Below are positions 1 to 9,204 of a DNA stretch of 64,000 nt, piece by piece. The position numbers and the translations under genes are program-made. Position 1 is the stretch's first letter, and each line of letters starts with the position of its first letter. Source of the DNA: Desulfuromonadaceae bacterium (GTDB lineage Bacteria > Desulfobacterota > Desulfuromonadia > Desulfuromonadales > Desulfuromonadaceae); the NCBI GenBank assembly GCA_016936455.1, contig JAFGXV010000016.1, positions 1 through 64,000 of the forward strand. Direction: 5' to 3'. Under the pieces are notes generated by a model. The model saw only the letters and a list, made by a program, of their open reading frames with translations, was not told where the DNA came from and ran no database searches.

Positions 1-75
1 CCGCCTTTAGGCGGCGCAAGGTTTGAACGACCGCTTTGAGCGGTTCACAAAACAAGCCCCCGGCTTTGCCGGGGG
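1..75. repeat. Cluster of three short perfect hairpins
   Basis: Three palindromes stand in a row: CCGCC/GGCGG (1-14), ACCGCT/AGCGGT (30-44) and CCCCCGGC/GCCGGGGG (57-75). Their loops are the similar short strings TTTA, TTG and TTT. Read on the minus strand, the last hairpin is followed by CTTGTTTTGTG, so it could terminate a minus-strand transcript; on the plus strand it has no T tract. The array could also be a REP-like cluster or the hairpin-rich end of an element whose body lies left of the window. I cannot tell which. Confidence 0.6.
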
Positions 76-115
76 TACATGACTTGTTGGGACACGTGGG
101 TGTCGGGAGGTGACG

Positions 116-1192
116 ATGGCAGGTGGTGGCTGGTGCATGACCCTCGGACTGATGGCGCTGCTGTTGCCGGTTTCGGTGGGACAGGCGCAGGATGAGCAGT
201 GCCCGCCGTTGGAGCAGGCGACATTTGCCGGGGGCTGCTTCTGGTGTATGGAGGCCCCCTTTGCCGCACGCGACGGCGTGGTGCGTGTGACGTCCGGTTA
301 CACCGGGGGCAGGGAAGTCGATCCGAGCTATGAGGAGGTGGCTTCCGGCCATACCGGTCACCTGGAGGCGGTGCAGATCCTGTTTGACCCGAACCGGATC
401 AGCTATCCGCAACTGCTGGAGATCTTCTGGCGCCAGATCGATCCGACGGATGACGGTGGCCAGTTTGTCGATCGCGGGCCTTCCTACCGGGCGGCCATTT
501 TCTATCACAGCGAGGATCAGCGCCGCCAGGCGCAGCAGTCGCTGGATCAGTTGCAGAACTCCGGGCGCTTCGCCGCGCCGATCGTGACCGCGATTGAGGC
601 GGCCGGACCCTTCTACGCGGCGGAATCCTATCACCAGAATTTTCATGTCACCTCGCCCCAGCGCTACCAGCGTTATCGGACGGGCTCCGGCCGCGACGCA
701 TTCCTGCGTCAGGCTTGGCGCGACGAGGTGGGGCGACCGTCGTGGGAGAATTTCATCAAACCGGATGATGTGGCGCTGCAGCAACAACTTGATCCCCTGG
801 TTTACCGGGTGACGCAGCACAATGGCACCGAGGCGCCGTTCAGCCATCCCTATGCTGAATTGAAAGAAGACGGACTGTATGTGGATGTGGTGTCGGGGGA
901 GCCGTTGTTCAGTTCGCGCGACAAGTTTGATTCCGGCACCGGCTGGCCCAGTTTTACCCGGCCGCTGACCCCGACGGCCCTGGTGGAAAAGGCTGATCGC
1001 AGTCTGTTTGTGTCCCGTACCGAGGTGCGCAGCCGTCTGGCTGATTCGCACCTCGGCCATGTGTTTGGCGACGGCCCGCCGCCGACGGGGCGGCGCTACT
1101 GCATCAACGGTGCGGCGCTGCGTTTCGTGCCTCGCGCCGATCTCGCACGTGCGGGCTATGGCCAATGGGCCCAGGAGTTCGAACGGCCATGA
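116..1192 (+). CDS. msrAB: Exported peptide-methionine sulfoxide reductase MsrA-MsrB fusion
   Basis: Bifunctional repair enzyme that reduces the S- and R-epimers of methionine sulfoxide. The N terminus has a hydrophobic export signal (about residues 8-24), so it should act in the periplasm. MsrA follows with the catalytic GCFWC motif (nucleophile C41); MsrB begins near residue 206 and carries the catalytic RYCIN motif (C329). The zinc-binding CxxC pairs of many MsrB proteins are absent ([14 protein letters not shown]), so this is the zinc-free type. A GTG at 110 lies inside the Shine-Dalgarno GGAGGTGA (106-113), which is correctly spaced for the ATG at 116, so 116 is chosen. The stop overlaps the mltA start (ATGA). 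The electron donor, normally a thioredoxin-like or DsbD-type protein, is not in the window. Confidence 0.93.
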   Translation: MAGGGWCMTLGLMALLLPVSVGQAQDEQCPPLEQATFAGGCFWCMEAPFAARDGVVRVTSGYTGGREVDPSYEEVASGHTGHLEAVQILFDPNRISYPQLLEIFWRQIDPTDDGGQFVDRGPSYRAAIFYHSEDQRRQAQQSLDQLQNSGRFAAPIVTAIEAAGPFYAAESYHQNFHVTSPQRYQRYRTGSGRDAFLRQAWRDEVGRPSWENFIKPDDVALQQQLDPLVYRVTQHNGTEAPFSHPYAELKEDGLYVDVVSGEPLFSSRDKFDSGTGWPSFTRPLTPTALVEKADRSLFVSRTEVRSRLADSHLGHVFGDGPPPTGRRYCINGAALRFVPRADLARAGYGQWAQEFERP

Positions 1193-2322
1193 GGATAGGC
1201 GCTGTGTTGTGGCTGCTGTGTTGCGTGCTGCTGGTTCTGGCAGGCTGTGCCCCCAGGGTTTCGCCGCCGGCAGTTTATCATGCTGTCGCCTGGCAAGATC
1301 TTCCGGGTTGGCAGGAGGATGATCTGGTGCCGGCTCTGAGCGCCTTTCGCCGTAGTTGTGAGGTGCTCCAGACGCGGGAATCCTGGACGGAGCCCTGTCG
1401 CGAAGCGCAGGCCCTGCCCAAAGAAAGCACGACCATTCGGCGCTTTTTCGAAAGGCGCTTTGTCCCCTGGCAACTGCAGCAGGAGGACGGCAGCGGCGAC
1501 GGGCTGATCACCGGCTACTATGTGCCGGATATCGACGCCCGGCGTACTCCCTCGGCCCAGTACCGTTACCCGATTTATGGCCGGCCCGACGATTTGCTGG
1601 TGATCGATCTGAGTTCCGTTTATCCCGAACTGGGGCGCTACCGTCTGCGGGGCCGGATCGAAGGACAGCGCGTGGTGCCCTACTGGCAGCGGTCTGAGAT
1701 CGACGGTAACTGCAGCCCGCTGAAGGGGGACGAGCTGTTCTGGGTCAAAGACCCGGTCGAGCTGTTTTTTCTGCAGGTGCAGGGCTCGGGACGCGTCAAT
1801 CTGCCCGATGGCGAACGGGTGATGGTGAATTACGCCGACCAGAACGGCCATCCCTATCGCTCCATCGGCCAGTTGCTGCTCGAGCGTCACGTCATGACAC
1901 GCGACCAGATGTCGATGCAGAACATCGCTGCCTGGGCACGTCTGCATCCGCAGGAGGTGCAGGCTCTGCTCAACGAAAATCCAAGTTATGTCTTTTTCCG
2001 CCCACTCGAACTGGCCTCCGACACCCCGCCCGGTGCCCTTGGAGTTCCCCTGACGGCGGAACGCAGTCTGGCCGTCGATCCGCGCTATGTACCGCTGGGA
2101 ACGCCGGTGTATCTGGCAACGCAGCGGCCGGACAGCGAGCAGTCGCTGCAGCGTCTGATGGTGGCGCAGGATACGGGCGGTGCCATCAAGGGCCGGGTGC
2201 GGGCCGATTTCTTCTGGGGGGTAGGCGATCAGGCCGGTTCCTATGCCGGAAGAATGAAACACAATGGCCAGCTGTGGCTGCTGCTGCCGCAAGGGGTCGC
2301 GCCGGAGCAGAACGGGAAATAG
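1189..2322 (+). CDS. mltA: Membrane-bound lytic murein transglycosylase A (lipoprotein)
   Basis: MltA cleaves the MurNAc-GlcNAc bond of peptidoglycan, forming 1,6-anhydro ends, and is anchored in the outer membrane. The 377-residue product starts with a lipoprotein signal whose lipobox ends LAGC, with the lipidated cysteine at residue 20. The C-terminal 3D (double-psi beta-barrel) domain shows DTGGAIKG (D328) and RADFFWG (D340), the acidic motif that holds the catalytic aspartate in this family. The ATG at 1189 overlaps the msrAB stop by four bases, so the two genes are translationally coupled; an upstream in-frame start at 1165 would remove the signal peptide from the N terminus and is rejected. 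The pairing suggests joint service in envelope maintenance, which is inference. Confidence 0.93.
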   Translation: MRIGAVLWLLCCVLLVLAGCAPRVSPPAVYHAVAWQDLPGWQEDDLVPALSAFRRSCEVLQTRESWTEPCREAQALPKESTTIRRFFERRFVPWQLQQEDGSGDGLITGYYVPDIDARRTPSAQYRYPIYGRPDDLLVIDLSSVYPELGRYRLRGRIEGQRVVPYWQRSEIDGNCSPLKGDELFWVKDPVELFFLQVQGSGRVNLPDGERVMVNYADQNGHPYRSIGQLLLERHVMTRDQMSMQNIAAWARLHPQEVQALLNENPSYVFFRPLELASDTPPGALGVPLTAERSLAVDPRYVPLGTPVYLATQRPDSEQSLQRLMVAQDTGGAIKGRVRADFFWGVGDQAGSYAGRMKHNGQLWLLLPQGVAPEQNGK

Positions 2323-2396
2323 CGCCTTTCCCAAGCCCGATGCGGACAGAGCCTTGTGTGGGCAGTTTTTAAACCTATTGATAGGACAGTGAATCC

Positions 2397-4313
2397 GTGC
2401 GTAACGCTCCGGAACATGATGTGACACAGGATTTCCCGCGTCGTCTGGTGCGGCGGCGGTTAATGTGGCCGCTGGCGCTGACCATGGTGGCGTTGATTGC
2501 CGGATTGAGTACTGCGCTGCTGCTGGTTCAGGACCGTCATATCAGGACGACGACCCACCGCACTCTGAGTGCCGCCAGCGAGGATGTTATGTTTTTTCAG
2601 CAGCAGCAGACTCAGTTGCTTGCTGCGCTGCTGCAAACGCTCAGCCAGGATTCAAATCTGCTGCAACTGCTCGAACAACAGGACCGCGAACGGCTGTTTC
2701 AGACGTTCAGTCCCCTGTTCAACCGTTTGCGCGAGGATGACCGGATTACCCATTTCTATTTCCTGACCCCCGAGCGCCGTACTCTGTTGCGTGTTCACAT
2801 GCCCGAGCGCCATGGCGATCTGATCGAACGCTACACGGCCAAAGAGGCGCAGCGCCGGGATGCGGTTGCTGCCGGCATCGAACTTGGTCCTTTGGGAACC
2901 TTTACCCTGCGCTGCGTGATGCCGATCAAAAAAGATGGTCGTTTGATCGGCTTTGTTGAACTGGGCAAGGAAATAGAAGATATCCTGAATCTGGTTCACC
3001 AACGGCTGCATGTTGACTGTGTTGTGACGGTTGACAAGCGATTGCTGAAGCGGACCAGTTGGGAGCAGGGGATGGCCATGCTCGGTCGTCAGGGCTGTTG
3101 GCCGGAAGGTGACGAAGAAGTTGTTATCTACAGCTCACGCGAACCTTGCCAGGGGCTGTGCCATCAGATCCGTCGGGCGCAACCCGGTGAGACAGTTTCC
3201 GCCGCCGACGGAACGGTGTGGAGTTGCCTCACGGAACCCCTGGCCGATGTCTCAGGACAGCAGGTGGGGCATCGGGTGCTGTTCATGGATGTGACCCGGA
3301 CTCATCAGCAGTTTTATCGCATGTTCGCGGCGGTGGTCGCCATCAGTCTGGCGCTGTCGGCCCTGCTGCTCAACTATGTTTACCGGTCGCTGCGCGAAAC
3401 CGATCATACGCTGTTGGCGCTGCAGAAGGATATGGCCAACAGTCAGCGTCTGGGCCAATTTTATCTCAGTGCCATCGACGATATGGGTCTGGGGCTGATC
3501 CACATTGATCAGCAGTTTCGTGTGCGCGAAATCAACACGACGATGAAAGGCTGGTTTGGTGACATCCGTGGCAGTTTTTGTCACCGGGGCATTTTCTCGT
3601 CCGACCAGCGTTGTGCGGATTGCCGACTGGAAGAGGTCATGCGTACCGGAACCAGCCATCATTGTTCCATGTCTTTGGCGGATGGGCGGGTGTTCGAGAT
3701 CGCTTCGGCACCCATGACGCTGGCCGGCGAAAGCGGGATTGTCGAAGTTTTTCATGACATGACCCACGAGCATCAGGTGCGTCAGCAGCTGGAAAAGCTG
3801 GCTACAACCGACGCCCTGACCGGTTGCGCCAACCGACGCTATGGCATGGAGCTGCTGGAGCGCGAGGTGAGCAAAGCGTCGCGTCTCGCCTTGCCCCTGA
3901 GCTGCCTGGTAATGGATCTCGACTTCTTCAAGCAGATCAACGATTCGTTTGGTCACGAGGCAGGGGACCATGCGCTGGTCGAGCTGGTGAAACTGTTCAA
4001 GCGGGAGCTGCGTCGCTATGACATTCTGTTCCGCTATGGCGGCGAAGAGTTTGTGCTGGTTTTCCCCGGCTTGAGTGAAGAGCAGGCGCTGGGCTGTGCC
4101 GAACGTTTGAGACGGCAATGTGCCGAGCAGGAAATTGTCGTTGCCGGAACCTCAAACCTGAAAATGACGGTCAGCGGCGGGTTGGCCGCTTTTCACTCCG
4201 GGGAGTTGCCAGAGGAGCTGATTCGGCGGGCCGATGCAGCGCTTTATCAGGCCAAGAAGTCGGGACGCAACCGGATCTGCCTGGCACCAACCCTTGATGC
4301 GAAAGGTGAATAG
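2397..4313 (+). CDS. Membrane diguanylate cyclase with dCache and Cys-containing PAS domains
   Basis: Predicted to make cyclic di-GMP in response to a periplasmic signal. Order in the 638 residues: TM1 (about 24-46), a periplasmic double-Cache domain resembling dCache_3 (about 50-300, with HFYFLTPERRTLLRVH), TM2 (about 307-327), a PAS domain (about 350-460) and a GGDEF domain. The active-site motif is GGEEF (548-552). An RxxD product-inhibition I-site (RRYD) sits five residues before it, so the cyclase should be active and feedback-inhibited. The PAS domain contains C-x11-C-x2-C (CHRGIFSSDQRCADC), which may bind a metal or sense redox. The start is a GTG at 2397 with AGGA ten bases upstream. 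A terminator hairpin follows the gene. Confidence 0.9.
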   Translation: MRNAPEHDVTQDFPRRLVRRRLMWPLALTMVALIAGLSTALLLVQDRHIRTTTHRTLSAASEDVMFFQQQQTQLLAALLQTLSQDSNLLQLLEQQDRERLFQTFSPLFNRLREDDRITHFYFLTPERRTLLRVHMPERHGDLIERYTAKEAQRRDAVAAGIELGPLGTFTLRCVMPIKKDGRLIGFVELGKEIEDILNLVHQRLHVDCVVTVDKRLLKRTSWEQGMAMLGRQGCWPEGDEEVVIYSSREPCQGLCHQIRRAQPGETVSAADGTVWSCLTEPLADVSGQQVGHRVLFMDVTRTHQQFYRMFAAVVAISLALSALLLNYVYRSLRETDHTLLALQKDMANSQRLGQFYLSAIDDMGLGLIHIDQQFRVREINTTMKGWFGDIRGSFCHRGIFSSDQRCADCRLEEVMRTGTSHHCSMSLADGRVFEIASAPMTLAGESGIVEVFHDMTHEHQVRQQLEKLATTDALTGCANRRYGMELLEREVSKASRLALPLSCLVMDLDFFKQINDSFGHEAGDHALVELVKLFKRELRRYDILFRYGGEEFVLVFPGLSEEQALGCAERLRRQCAEQEIVVAGTSNLKMTVSGGLAAFHSGELPEELIRRADAALYQAKKSGRNRICLAPTLDAKGE

Positions 4314-4361
4314 GGCAGCGTTGTTAGGGATGACAGCCTTTGTGCAGGGATAGAAACAGAG

Positions 4362-4400
4362 GGGCCGCAGCGTGCTTTTACACTGCGGCCCGTTTTCGTT
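4362..4400 (+). terminator. Rho-independent terminator of the diguanylate cyclase gene
   Basis: A nine-pair GC-rich stem GGGCCGCAG (4362-4370) and CTGCGGCCC (4383-4391) is followed by GTTTTCGTT. It lies between convergent genes and is oriented for the plus-strand cyclase. Confidence 0.8.
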
Positions 4401-4415
4401 CTGTTGCCCTCTGGT

Positions 4416-5408
4416 TTACAGGTCGGCGATCTTGAGCACGATCTTGCCGAAGTGCTTATCCTCTTCCATCATGCGATGTGCCTCGACCACCTCGTCGATG
4501 GAGAACACCTTCTCGATGATGGGCACGATGGTGCGATCAGCGAATTTGGGCAGCGCACGCCGGGTAAACTCGGCAATGATTTCGCCTTTTTCCGACACCG
4601 GGCGTGAGCGCAGCACCGAGCCGATGATCTGCTGACGCTTGACCATCATCAGGGCCAGGTTCAGCTCGGCCTTGATGCCGCTGATGATGCCGATGATCAC
4701 CAGTTTGCCCTTGTAGGCCAGGGAGTTCATGTTGGGAGCCAGGTATTTGGCGCCAACGTGGTCGAGAATGACCTGAACGCCTTTTTTGTTGGTGAATTCT
4801 TTAACGGCCTCGCTGAAATCCGGGGTGGTGGTGTAGTCGACCACCAGATCCGCCCCCAGTTTCTGGACGCGCTCAAGCTTGTCGGGATGAGCGGTCACGA
4901 TGAGTTTGGAATCGGGCGTCAGAGCCTTGGACAGCTGGATGCCAGCGGTGTTGACGCCGCCGCCGCCGCCATGAAGAATCGCGGTTTCGCCGTTCTGGAA
5001 TTCGCCGATCATGAACACATTGAGGAACGCCGTGATGTAGCTTTCGCAGACACAGGCGGCCTCTTCATAGCTCATGCTGGCGGGAATCGGCATCACATGG
5101 TTGGCGTAGGCCACAGCATACTCAGCATAGCCGCCGCCACCGACCAGGGCCATAACGCGGTCGCCAACTTTCCACTGGGTGACTTCGCTGCCGACTTCCT
5201 CAATGAGGCCGGATACTTCCAGACCAAGAATCTCGGAATCGCCCGGCGGGGGCGGGTACTTGCCAGCCCGCTGAACCAGGTCCGGGCGGTTGATGCTGGT
5301 GGCAGCAACCTTGATCAGGACTTCGTTGTTCTTCGGGGTGGGTTTTTCAATCTCTCCGACCTTGAGAACCTCAAGGCCACCAAATCCGTCAAGCAGTACG
5401 GCTTTCAT
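4416..5408 (-). CDS. Zinc-free MDR-family NAD(P)H:quinone oxidoreductase
   Basis: A 330-residue medium-chain dehydrogenase/reductase of the PIG3/quinone oxidoreductase branch, predicted to pass hydride from NADPH to quinones or related electrophiles in the cytoplasm. The N-terminal GroES-like domain carries NRPDLVQRAGKYPPPPG, typical of this group. The Rossmann domain has the HGGGGGVNTAGIQLSKA nucleotide-binding loop (about 145-160). The structural zinc-site cysteines of alcohol dehydrogenases are absent. It lies 80 bases downstream of the response regulator on the same strand and may be co-transcribed with the HK-RR pair. The natural substrate cannot be read from sequence. Confidence 0.88.
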   Translation of the reverse strand: MKAVLLDGFGGLEVLKVGEIEKPTPKNNEVLIKVAATSINRPDLVQRAGKYPPPPGDSEILGLEVSGLIEEVGSEVTQWKVGDRVMALVGGGGYAEYAVAYANHVMPIPASMSYEEAACVCESYITAFLNVFMIGEFQNGETAILHGGGGGVNTAGIQLSKALTPDSKLIVTAHPDKLERVQKLGADLVVDYTTTPDFSEAVKEFTNKKGVQVILDHVGAKYLAPNMNSLAYKGKLVIIGIISGIKAELNLALMMVKRQQIIGSVLRSRPVSEKGEIIAEFTRRALPKFADRTIVPIIEKVFSIDEVVEAHRMMEEDKHFGKIVLKIADL

Positions 5409-5488
5409 GCGTCAGTCTCCTTTTTGATGAAACAAAAAATAAAACACCGTGTCGATTATAGGGATTCCGTTTTTCCGTGCAACCGTTT

Positions 5489-6193
5489 TCAGGGCTTTTT
5501 GTAGAAAACATAGCCCTGGCCCCGCACCGTGACAAAGTGACGGGGCCGGGCGGGATTTTTTTCAAAATACTTGCGCAGACGGACGATAAAGTTGTCCAGG
5601 GTGCGGGTCTCGGTGTCGGGAGCCATGCCCCAGACGGCGCGTAGCAGGTAGGCGCGACTGAGGACCTCCCCCTCATGGCTGAAGAATAGTTTGAGCATGC
5701 GCAGTTCGAGCTCCGTCAGCTGGAAATGGCTTTCCTGATTTTTGGCTTCGCCACTGTCGAGATCGATCTGGCTGGCGCCGAAACTGTAGCTGCGCTCAAG
5801 GCGTGCCGGTGTGCGATACCAAGCACTGCGCCGCAGCATGCCGTGGACGCGCAGCAGCAGTTCCGACAGGTTGAACGGCTTGCTCAGATAGTCATCAGCG
5901 CCTTCACTCAAGCCATCGATCCGATCCTGCTCGCGGCCCATGGCCGTCAGCATCAGGATCGGCAGCTGGGGGTCGAGAGCACGAATGCGGCGGCAGACCT
6001 CCAGACCGTCAAGGCCATCCGGCAGCATGCGGTCGAGGATGATAAGAGCAAAGGTTTTGCGATTCAGTTCGATCAGGGCGTCTTCGCCGTTTTCGACGTG
6101 GGTGACGAGATAGCCTTCCTGTCGCAGGTTGAAGATCAGCCCCTGGGCGATATGCTGCTCATCTTCGACCAGCAGAATCGGTGCGTTGTTCAT
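5489..6193 (-). CDS. OmpR-family response regulator
   Basis: A 234-residue two-component regulator. The receiver domain has the acidic pair in VEDE, phosphoacceptor D54 in IILDRMLPDG, and the conserved Thr (LMLTAMG) and Lys (YLSKPF). The C-terminal half is a winged-helix DNA-binding domain with LTELELRMLKLFF and RLRKYFEKNP, ending in GQGYVFYK. Its start overlaps the stop of the upstream histidine kinase gene by four bases, so the two form a cognate pair. No target operator was identified. Confidence 0.93.
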   Translation of the reverse strand: MNNAPILLVEDEQHIAQGLIFNLRQEGYLVTHVENGEDALIELNRKTFALIILDRMLPDGLDGLEVCRRIRALDPQLPILMLTAMGREQDRIDGLSEGADDYLSKPFNLSELLLRVHGMLRRSAWYRTPARLERSYSFGASQIDLDSGEAKNQESHFQLTELELRMLKLFFSHEGEVLSRAYLLRAVWGMAPDTETRTLDNFIVRLRKYFEKNPARPRHFVTVRGQGYVFYKKP

Positions 6194-7146
6194 GTCCGCT
6201 CCTGCATTCTGGCTACCAGTGGCAGACGGATGGTAAAGGTGCTGCCCTGGTTGTGCCCGGCACTTTCCAGTGTAATGCGACCCTTGTGGCGTTTCACCAG
6301 CGCCCGCACAATAAACAGGCCGAGGCCGAATCCCTTGACGCGGCTGTCCTCCTGGGCGCGACGGTAAAACATGCGGAAAATCTTTTTCTGCTCAGCAGCC
6401 GGAATACCATGACCCCGGTCGGCTACGGTCAGCACCGCGTGTCCCGGGCTGGTGGTGAGGCGCAGGGCGATCTGTGCTGGCGATTCCGAATAGAGCAGGG
6501 CGTTTTCCAGCAGGTTGCGCAGAATGATGCCAAAGGTTTCGGGTTCCAGATCAACCTGCACCTGCGGTTCAATCTCGGTGGTCAGGTGGAATGGCCGCGT
6601 CTGCTGGCTCTGCCATTCCGAGGCGCTCTGAAGAAGGAATTCCGACAGGTTGGTCGGTCGCAGCGCCAGACGCCAGCGGCTCTGTTCCAGACGGTTGGCC
6701 GTCAGCAGTTTCGAAATCAGGCTGTTGAGACGTTCCGTGTCCGCGAGCATGGTGCCGACAAACTGATCAAGCTGCTCCCGTTCCAGCGGGTGGCGGCGGA
6801 TGGTTTCCAGGTGCAACTGCAGGGACGCGACCGGGGATTTCAGTTCGTGTGTGACCTGAGAAATGAAGGATTTCTGTTCCCGGTTGAGGGCGAGCTGGCG
6901 GCGCCAGTAGAGAAAAATGACATAGACACCAACCAGAATGACGATGAGCAGCAGCAGGCCTTCGAGCAGGATGAGCCAGTCGATACCGGGCTGCAACAGT
7001 TCGGGACTGTATTTTTCCGCAATGGTACGGAATTTACGATGGCTGCCGAGGAACCAGTAGATCCAGAAGGCGACAACGGCGATCCAGGCGCACTGAATGC
7101 CGATGAAGGCCAGCAGGGGATTGATGGTCAGACGCTGTAGTTTCAT
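6190..7146 (-). CDS. Membrane sensor histidine kinase
   Basis: A 318-residue HisKA-type kinase, partner of the adjacent OmpR regulator. It has two membrane segments (about 11-33 and 58-80) with only a short periplasmic loop of roughly 25 residues, so it probably senses the membrane or an associated protein rather than a bulky ligand domain. The phosphorylated histidine is H100 in SQVTHELKSP. The ATP-binding domain shows the N box (LRNLLENAL), the G1 box (VADRGHGI) and the G2 region (GFGLGLFI). There is no HAMP domain. The gene diverges from the nitronate monooxygenase-like gene across a 156-base promoter region. The signal is unknown. Confidence 0.92.
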   Translation of the reverse strand: MKLQRLTINPLLAFIGIQCAWIAVVAFWIYWFLGSHRKFRTIAEKYSPELLQPGIDWLILLEGLLLLIVILVGVYVIFLYWRRQLALNREQKSFISQVTHELKSPVASLQLHLETIRRHPLEREQLDQFVGTMLADTERLNSLISKLLTANRLEQSRWRLALRPTNLSEFLLQSASEWQSQQTRPFHLTTEIEPQVQVDLEPETFGIILRNLLENALLYSESPAQIALRLTTSPGHAVLTVADRGHGIPAAEQKKIFRMFYRRAQEDSRVKGFGLGLFIVRALVKRHKGRITLESAGHNQGSTFTIRLPLVARMQERT

Positions 7147-7302
7147 GGCCCTGGTGTACCATTGTTAAGTTGCTGAAAACAAGCGCTAAGAAATCATCTT
7201 TTACACAACTATTACAATTATGCGGCGACCTCTTTGCTAGCATATCCCAGCCGGGGAAGGATCATTGCCCGGACTGAAAATTCGTGAGAAAAGGAGGCTT
7301 TT

Positions 7303-8364
7303 ATGAAGCCTTTGACCATTGGTCAACATACGGTGCCTTATCCTCTGATCCAGGGAGGGATGGGCGTGCGCGTTTCCGCTGCGGGTCTGGCCGGAGCGGT
7401 GGCGAAGTGCGGTGGGATCGGCCTGATTGCGACCGCCGGACTGGCCCTGAACAGTGATCACTACAGCGGGCGCAATTTTTTTGAGGCCGATCTGCTGGCG
7501 CTGAAAGATGAGCTGCGCAAAGCCTACGCCATCGCGCCTGACGGTGTCATCGGCACCAACTGCATGGTTGCCGTGACCAATTATGACGACGTGGTGCGTG
7601 CCAGCTGCGAGGGTGGTGCCAAGCTGATTGTTTCCGGTGCCGGACTGCCCCTTAATCTCCCGGCCCTGACCGCTGATTATCCTGATGTGGCGCTGGTGCC
7701 GATTGTTTCATCTGTCAAGGCGGCGGAGCTGATTGCCCGCAAGTGGCATAAAGCCTACAAGCGCCTGCCCGATGCCGTGGTGGTCGAAGATCCCGACACG
7801 GCCGGTGGTCATCTGGGTGAAAAAATCGAGAACATCGGCAGTGGCGATTACGACCAGTATGAGACGGTGCGTGGCGTCAAAGCCTATTTTCGTGACGAGT
7901 GGCAGCACGATCTTCCGGTGATTGCCGCCGGAGGTATCTGGGATCGGGTCGATCTGGAGTACGCGCTGGAACAGGGCGCCGATGGCGTACAGATGGCCAG
8001 TCGCTTTGTCTGCACCGAGGAGTGCGATGCGGACCCGGCATTCAAACAGGCGTATCTGGATTGCCGCCAGGAAGATATCGGCCTGATCATGAGTCCCGCC
8101 GGTCTGCCCGGCCGGGCGATCAAGGGCAACATCGAACAGATCCGCGCCCATGACATTGATGGAGAAATCCGTTGTCCCTCCGGCTGCCTGAAAAAATGCG
8201 CCTACAAGGCTGGACAGGAGCGTTTCTGTATCGTCCATGCCCTGGATCGGGCCCAGAAGGGCGACCGCGACAGCGGACTGATCTTCTGTGGCAGCAACGC
8301 CTGGAAGTCCGAGCGTATCGTGACCGTGGCCGACATTTTTCAGGAGCTGTTCGGGCCGGCGTAG
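7303..8364 (+). CDS. Nitronate monooxygenase / 2-nitropropane dioxygenase-like FMN protein
   Basis: A 353-residue TIM-barrel flavoprotein of the NMO/FabK family. N-terminal PLIQGGMGVRVS and central VVEDPDTAGGH fit FMN binding and the active site; PVIAAGGIW and GADGVQMASRF form the phosphate-binding end of the barrel. Known members oxidise nitronates or reduce enoyl-ACP, and sequence alone does not decide which applies here. The C terminus contains C-x3-C-x3-C-x9-C (CPSGCLKKC and FC), a possible metal or Fe-S site. The start has a strong Shine-Dalgarno (AAAAGGAGG). The gene is monocistronic with its own terminator, and no fatty-acid synthesis genes are nearby. Confidence 0.85.
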   Translation: MKPLTIGQHTVPYPLIQGGMGVRVSAAGLAGAVAKCGGIGLIATAGLALNSDHYSGRNFFEADLLALKDELRKAYAIAPDGVIGTNCMVAVTNYDDVVRASCEGGAKLIVSGAGLPLNLPALTADYPDVALVPIVSSVKAAELIARKWHKAYKRLPDAVVVEDPDTAGGHLGEKIENIGSGDYDQYETVRGVKAYFRDEWQHDLPVIAAGGIWDRVDLEYALEQGADGVQMASRFVCTEECDADPAFKQAYLDCRQEDIGLIMSPAGLPGRAIKGNIEQIRAHDIDGEIRCPSGCLKKCAYKAGQERFCIVHALDRAQKGDRDSGLIFCGSNAWKSERIVTVADIFQELFGPA

Positions 8365-8415
8365 AAACTGGCCGGTAACCGGCGCCCCTGCTTCCACCGA
8401 TCAACCATTTCTTGA

Positions 8416-8442
8416 CGAGGCTCCTTGGAGCCTCGTTTTTTT
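8416..8442 (+). terminator. Rho-independent terminator
   Basis: A perfect nine-pair stem CGAGGCTCC/GGAGCCTCG with a TT loop is followed by seven T residues. It ends the nitronate monooxygenase-like transcript. Confidence 0.92.
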
Positions 8443-8580
8443 ATACGCAGTTTGGGACCTTTGCCTGTGGTGGCACTGGAACTGTGGTATGATCGAAGAA
8501 CGATCCTGCCATAGCCGGGTGTGCCGACAGGGTCAAAAGAGTTCAGAGGATTCCGGTTGTCAGGCTGGGGGAGGGATACC

Positions 8581-9204
8581 ATGAAACGAGTAGCTGGATG
8601 GGTTGTTGGCGCGGTTGTTCTTTGCGGTCTTGTGTTGATCCCGGGGCAGAGCGAGGCGAGGCGCAACTGGGGAACGGAGCGGCCGCCGTATGGTTTTGAG
8701 ACGCGCCACCTGCCACCGCGTGCGCGGGTGATCCGCAGCCCCCGCTTCGGCGAGCATTATTACCATCGAGGCATCTTCTACCAGCCCTTTGGCCCGGTCT
8801 TCCGGGTTGTTCGGCCGCCGATCGGCTTGATCGTGACGCATCTTCCCCTGGGCTATATCGAGCTGAATTTCGGTGGTCATCCCTATGCCCGCTACAATGA
8901 CATCTATTACCGTCCGGTGCGTCAGGGGTATATGGTGGTGGAGCCGCCGGTTGAAGCGCCACCCGCTCCTCAGCCGGATGTGACGGCTGTGCCGTCTCAG
9001 TCTCTGGGCGAAGCTGTGGTGACGGTTGAGGTGTTGAACGTGCGCTCCGGTCCCAGCCGCTTGCAGCCCGTGGTGGAGCATGTGGCTCAGGGCGATGCGC
9101 TGATTATTCTTGGCAGTGCACCAGACTGGTACTATGTTCGTCTGCCCAATGGCAGTTTTGGTTGGGTGTGGGCCGATTTTATCCGCACTGACCTGAAGCG
9201 CTGA
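8581..9204 (+). CDS. Exported DUF6515-like protein with SH3b domain
   Basis: The 207-residue product has a signal peptide (about 1-24, ending GQSEA). A Tyr/Pro/His/Arg-rich middle (about 25-125, with GEHYYHRGIFYQPFGPVF and LPLGYIEL) resembles the periplasmic DUF6515 family. After a Pro-rich linker, a C-terminal bacterial SH3 domain (about 145-205) carries VEVLNVRSGPS and WYYVRLPNGSFGWV. SH3b domains commonly bind peptidoglycan peptides, so a cell-wall role is likely. ATG 8581 is preferred over the upstream GTG at 8521 because it has GGGGGAGGG just upstream and gives a proper signal peptide. The stop overlaps the next start (TGATG). Confidence 0.8.
   Translation: MKRVAGWVVGAVVLCGLVLIPGQSEARRNWGTERPPYGFETRHLPPRARVIRSPRFGEHYYHRGIFYQPFGPVFRVVRPPIGLIVTHLPLGYIELNFGGHPYARYNDIYYRPVRQGYMVVEPPVEAPPAPQPDVTAVPSQSLGEAVVTVEVLNVRSGPSRLQPVVEHVAQGDALIILGSAPDWYYVRLPNGSFGWVWADFIRTDLKR

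Noticed and set aside
1156-2427. A 423-codon open frame antisense to mltA
   Set aside because: mltA has signal peptide, lipobox and catalytic motifs; the antisense frame has none and no ribosome site.
4281-4300. Sigma54-like TGGCAC followed by CTTGAT
   Set aside because: Spacing is off and it lies inside the 3' end of the diguanylate cyclase coding sequence.
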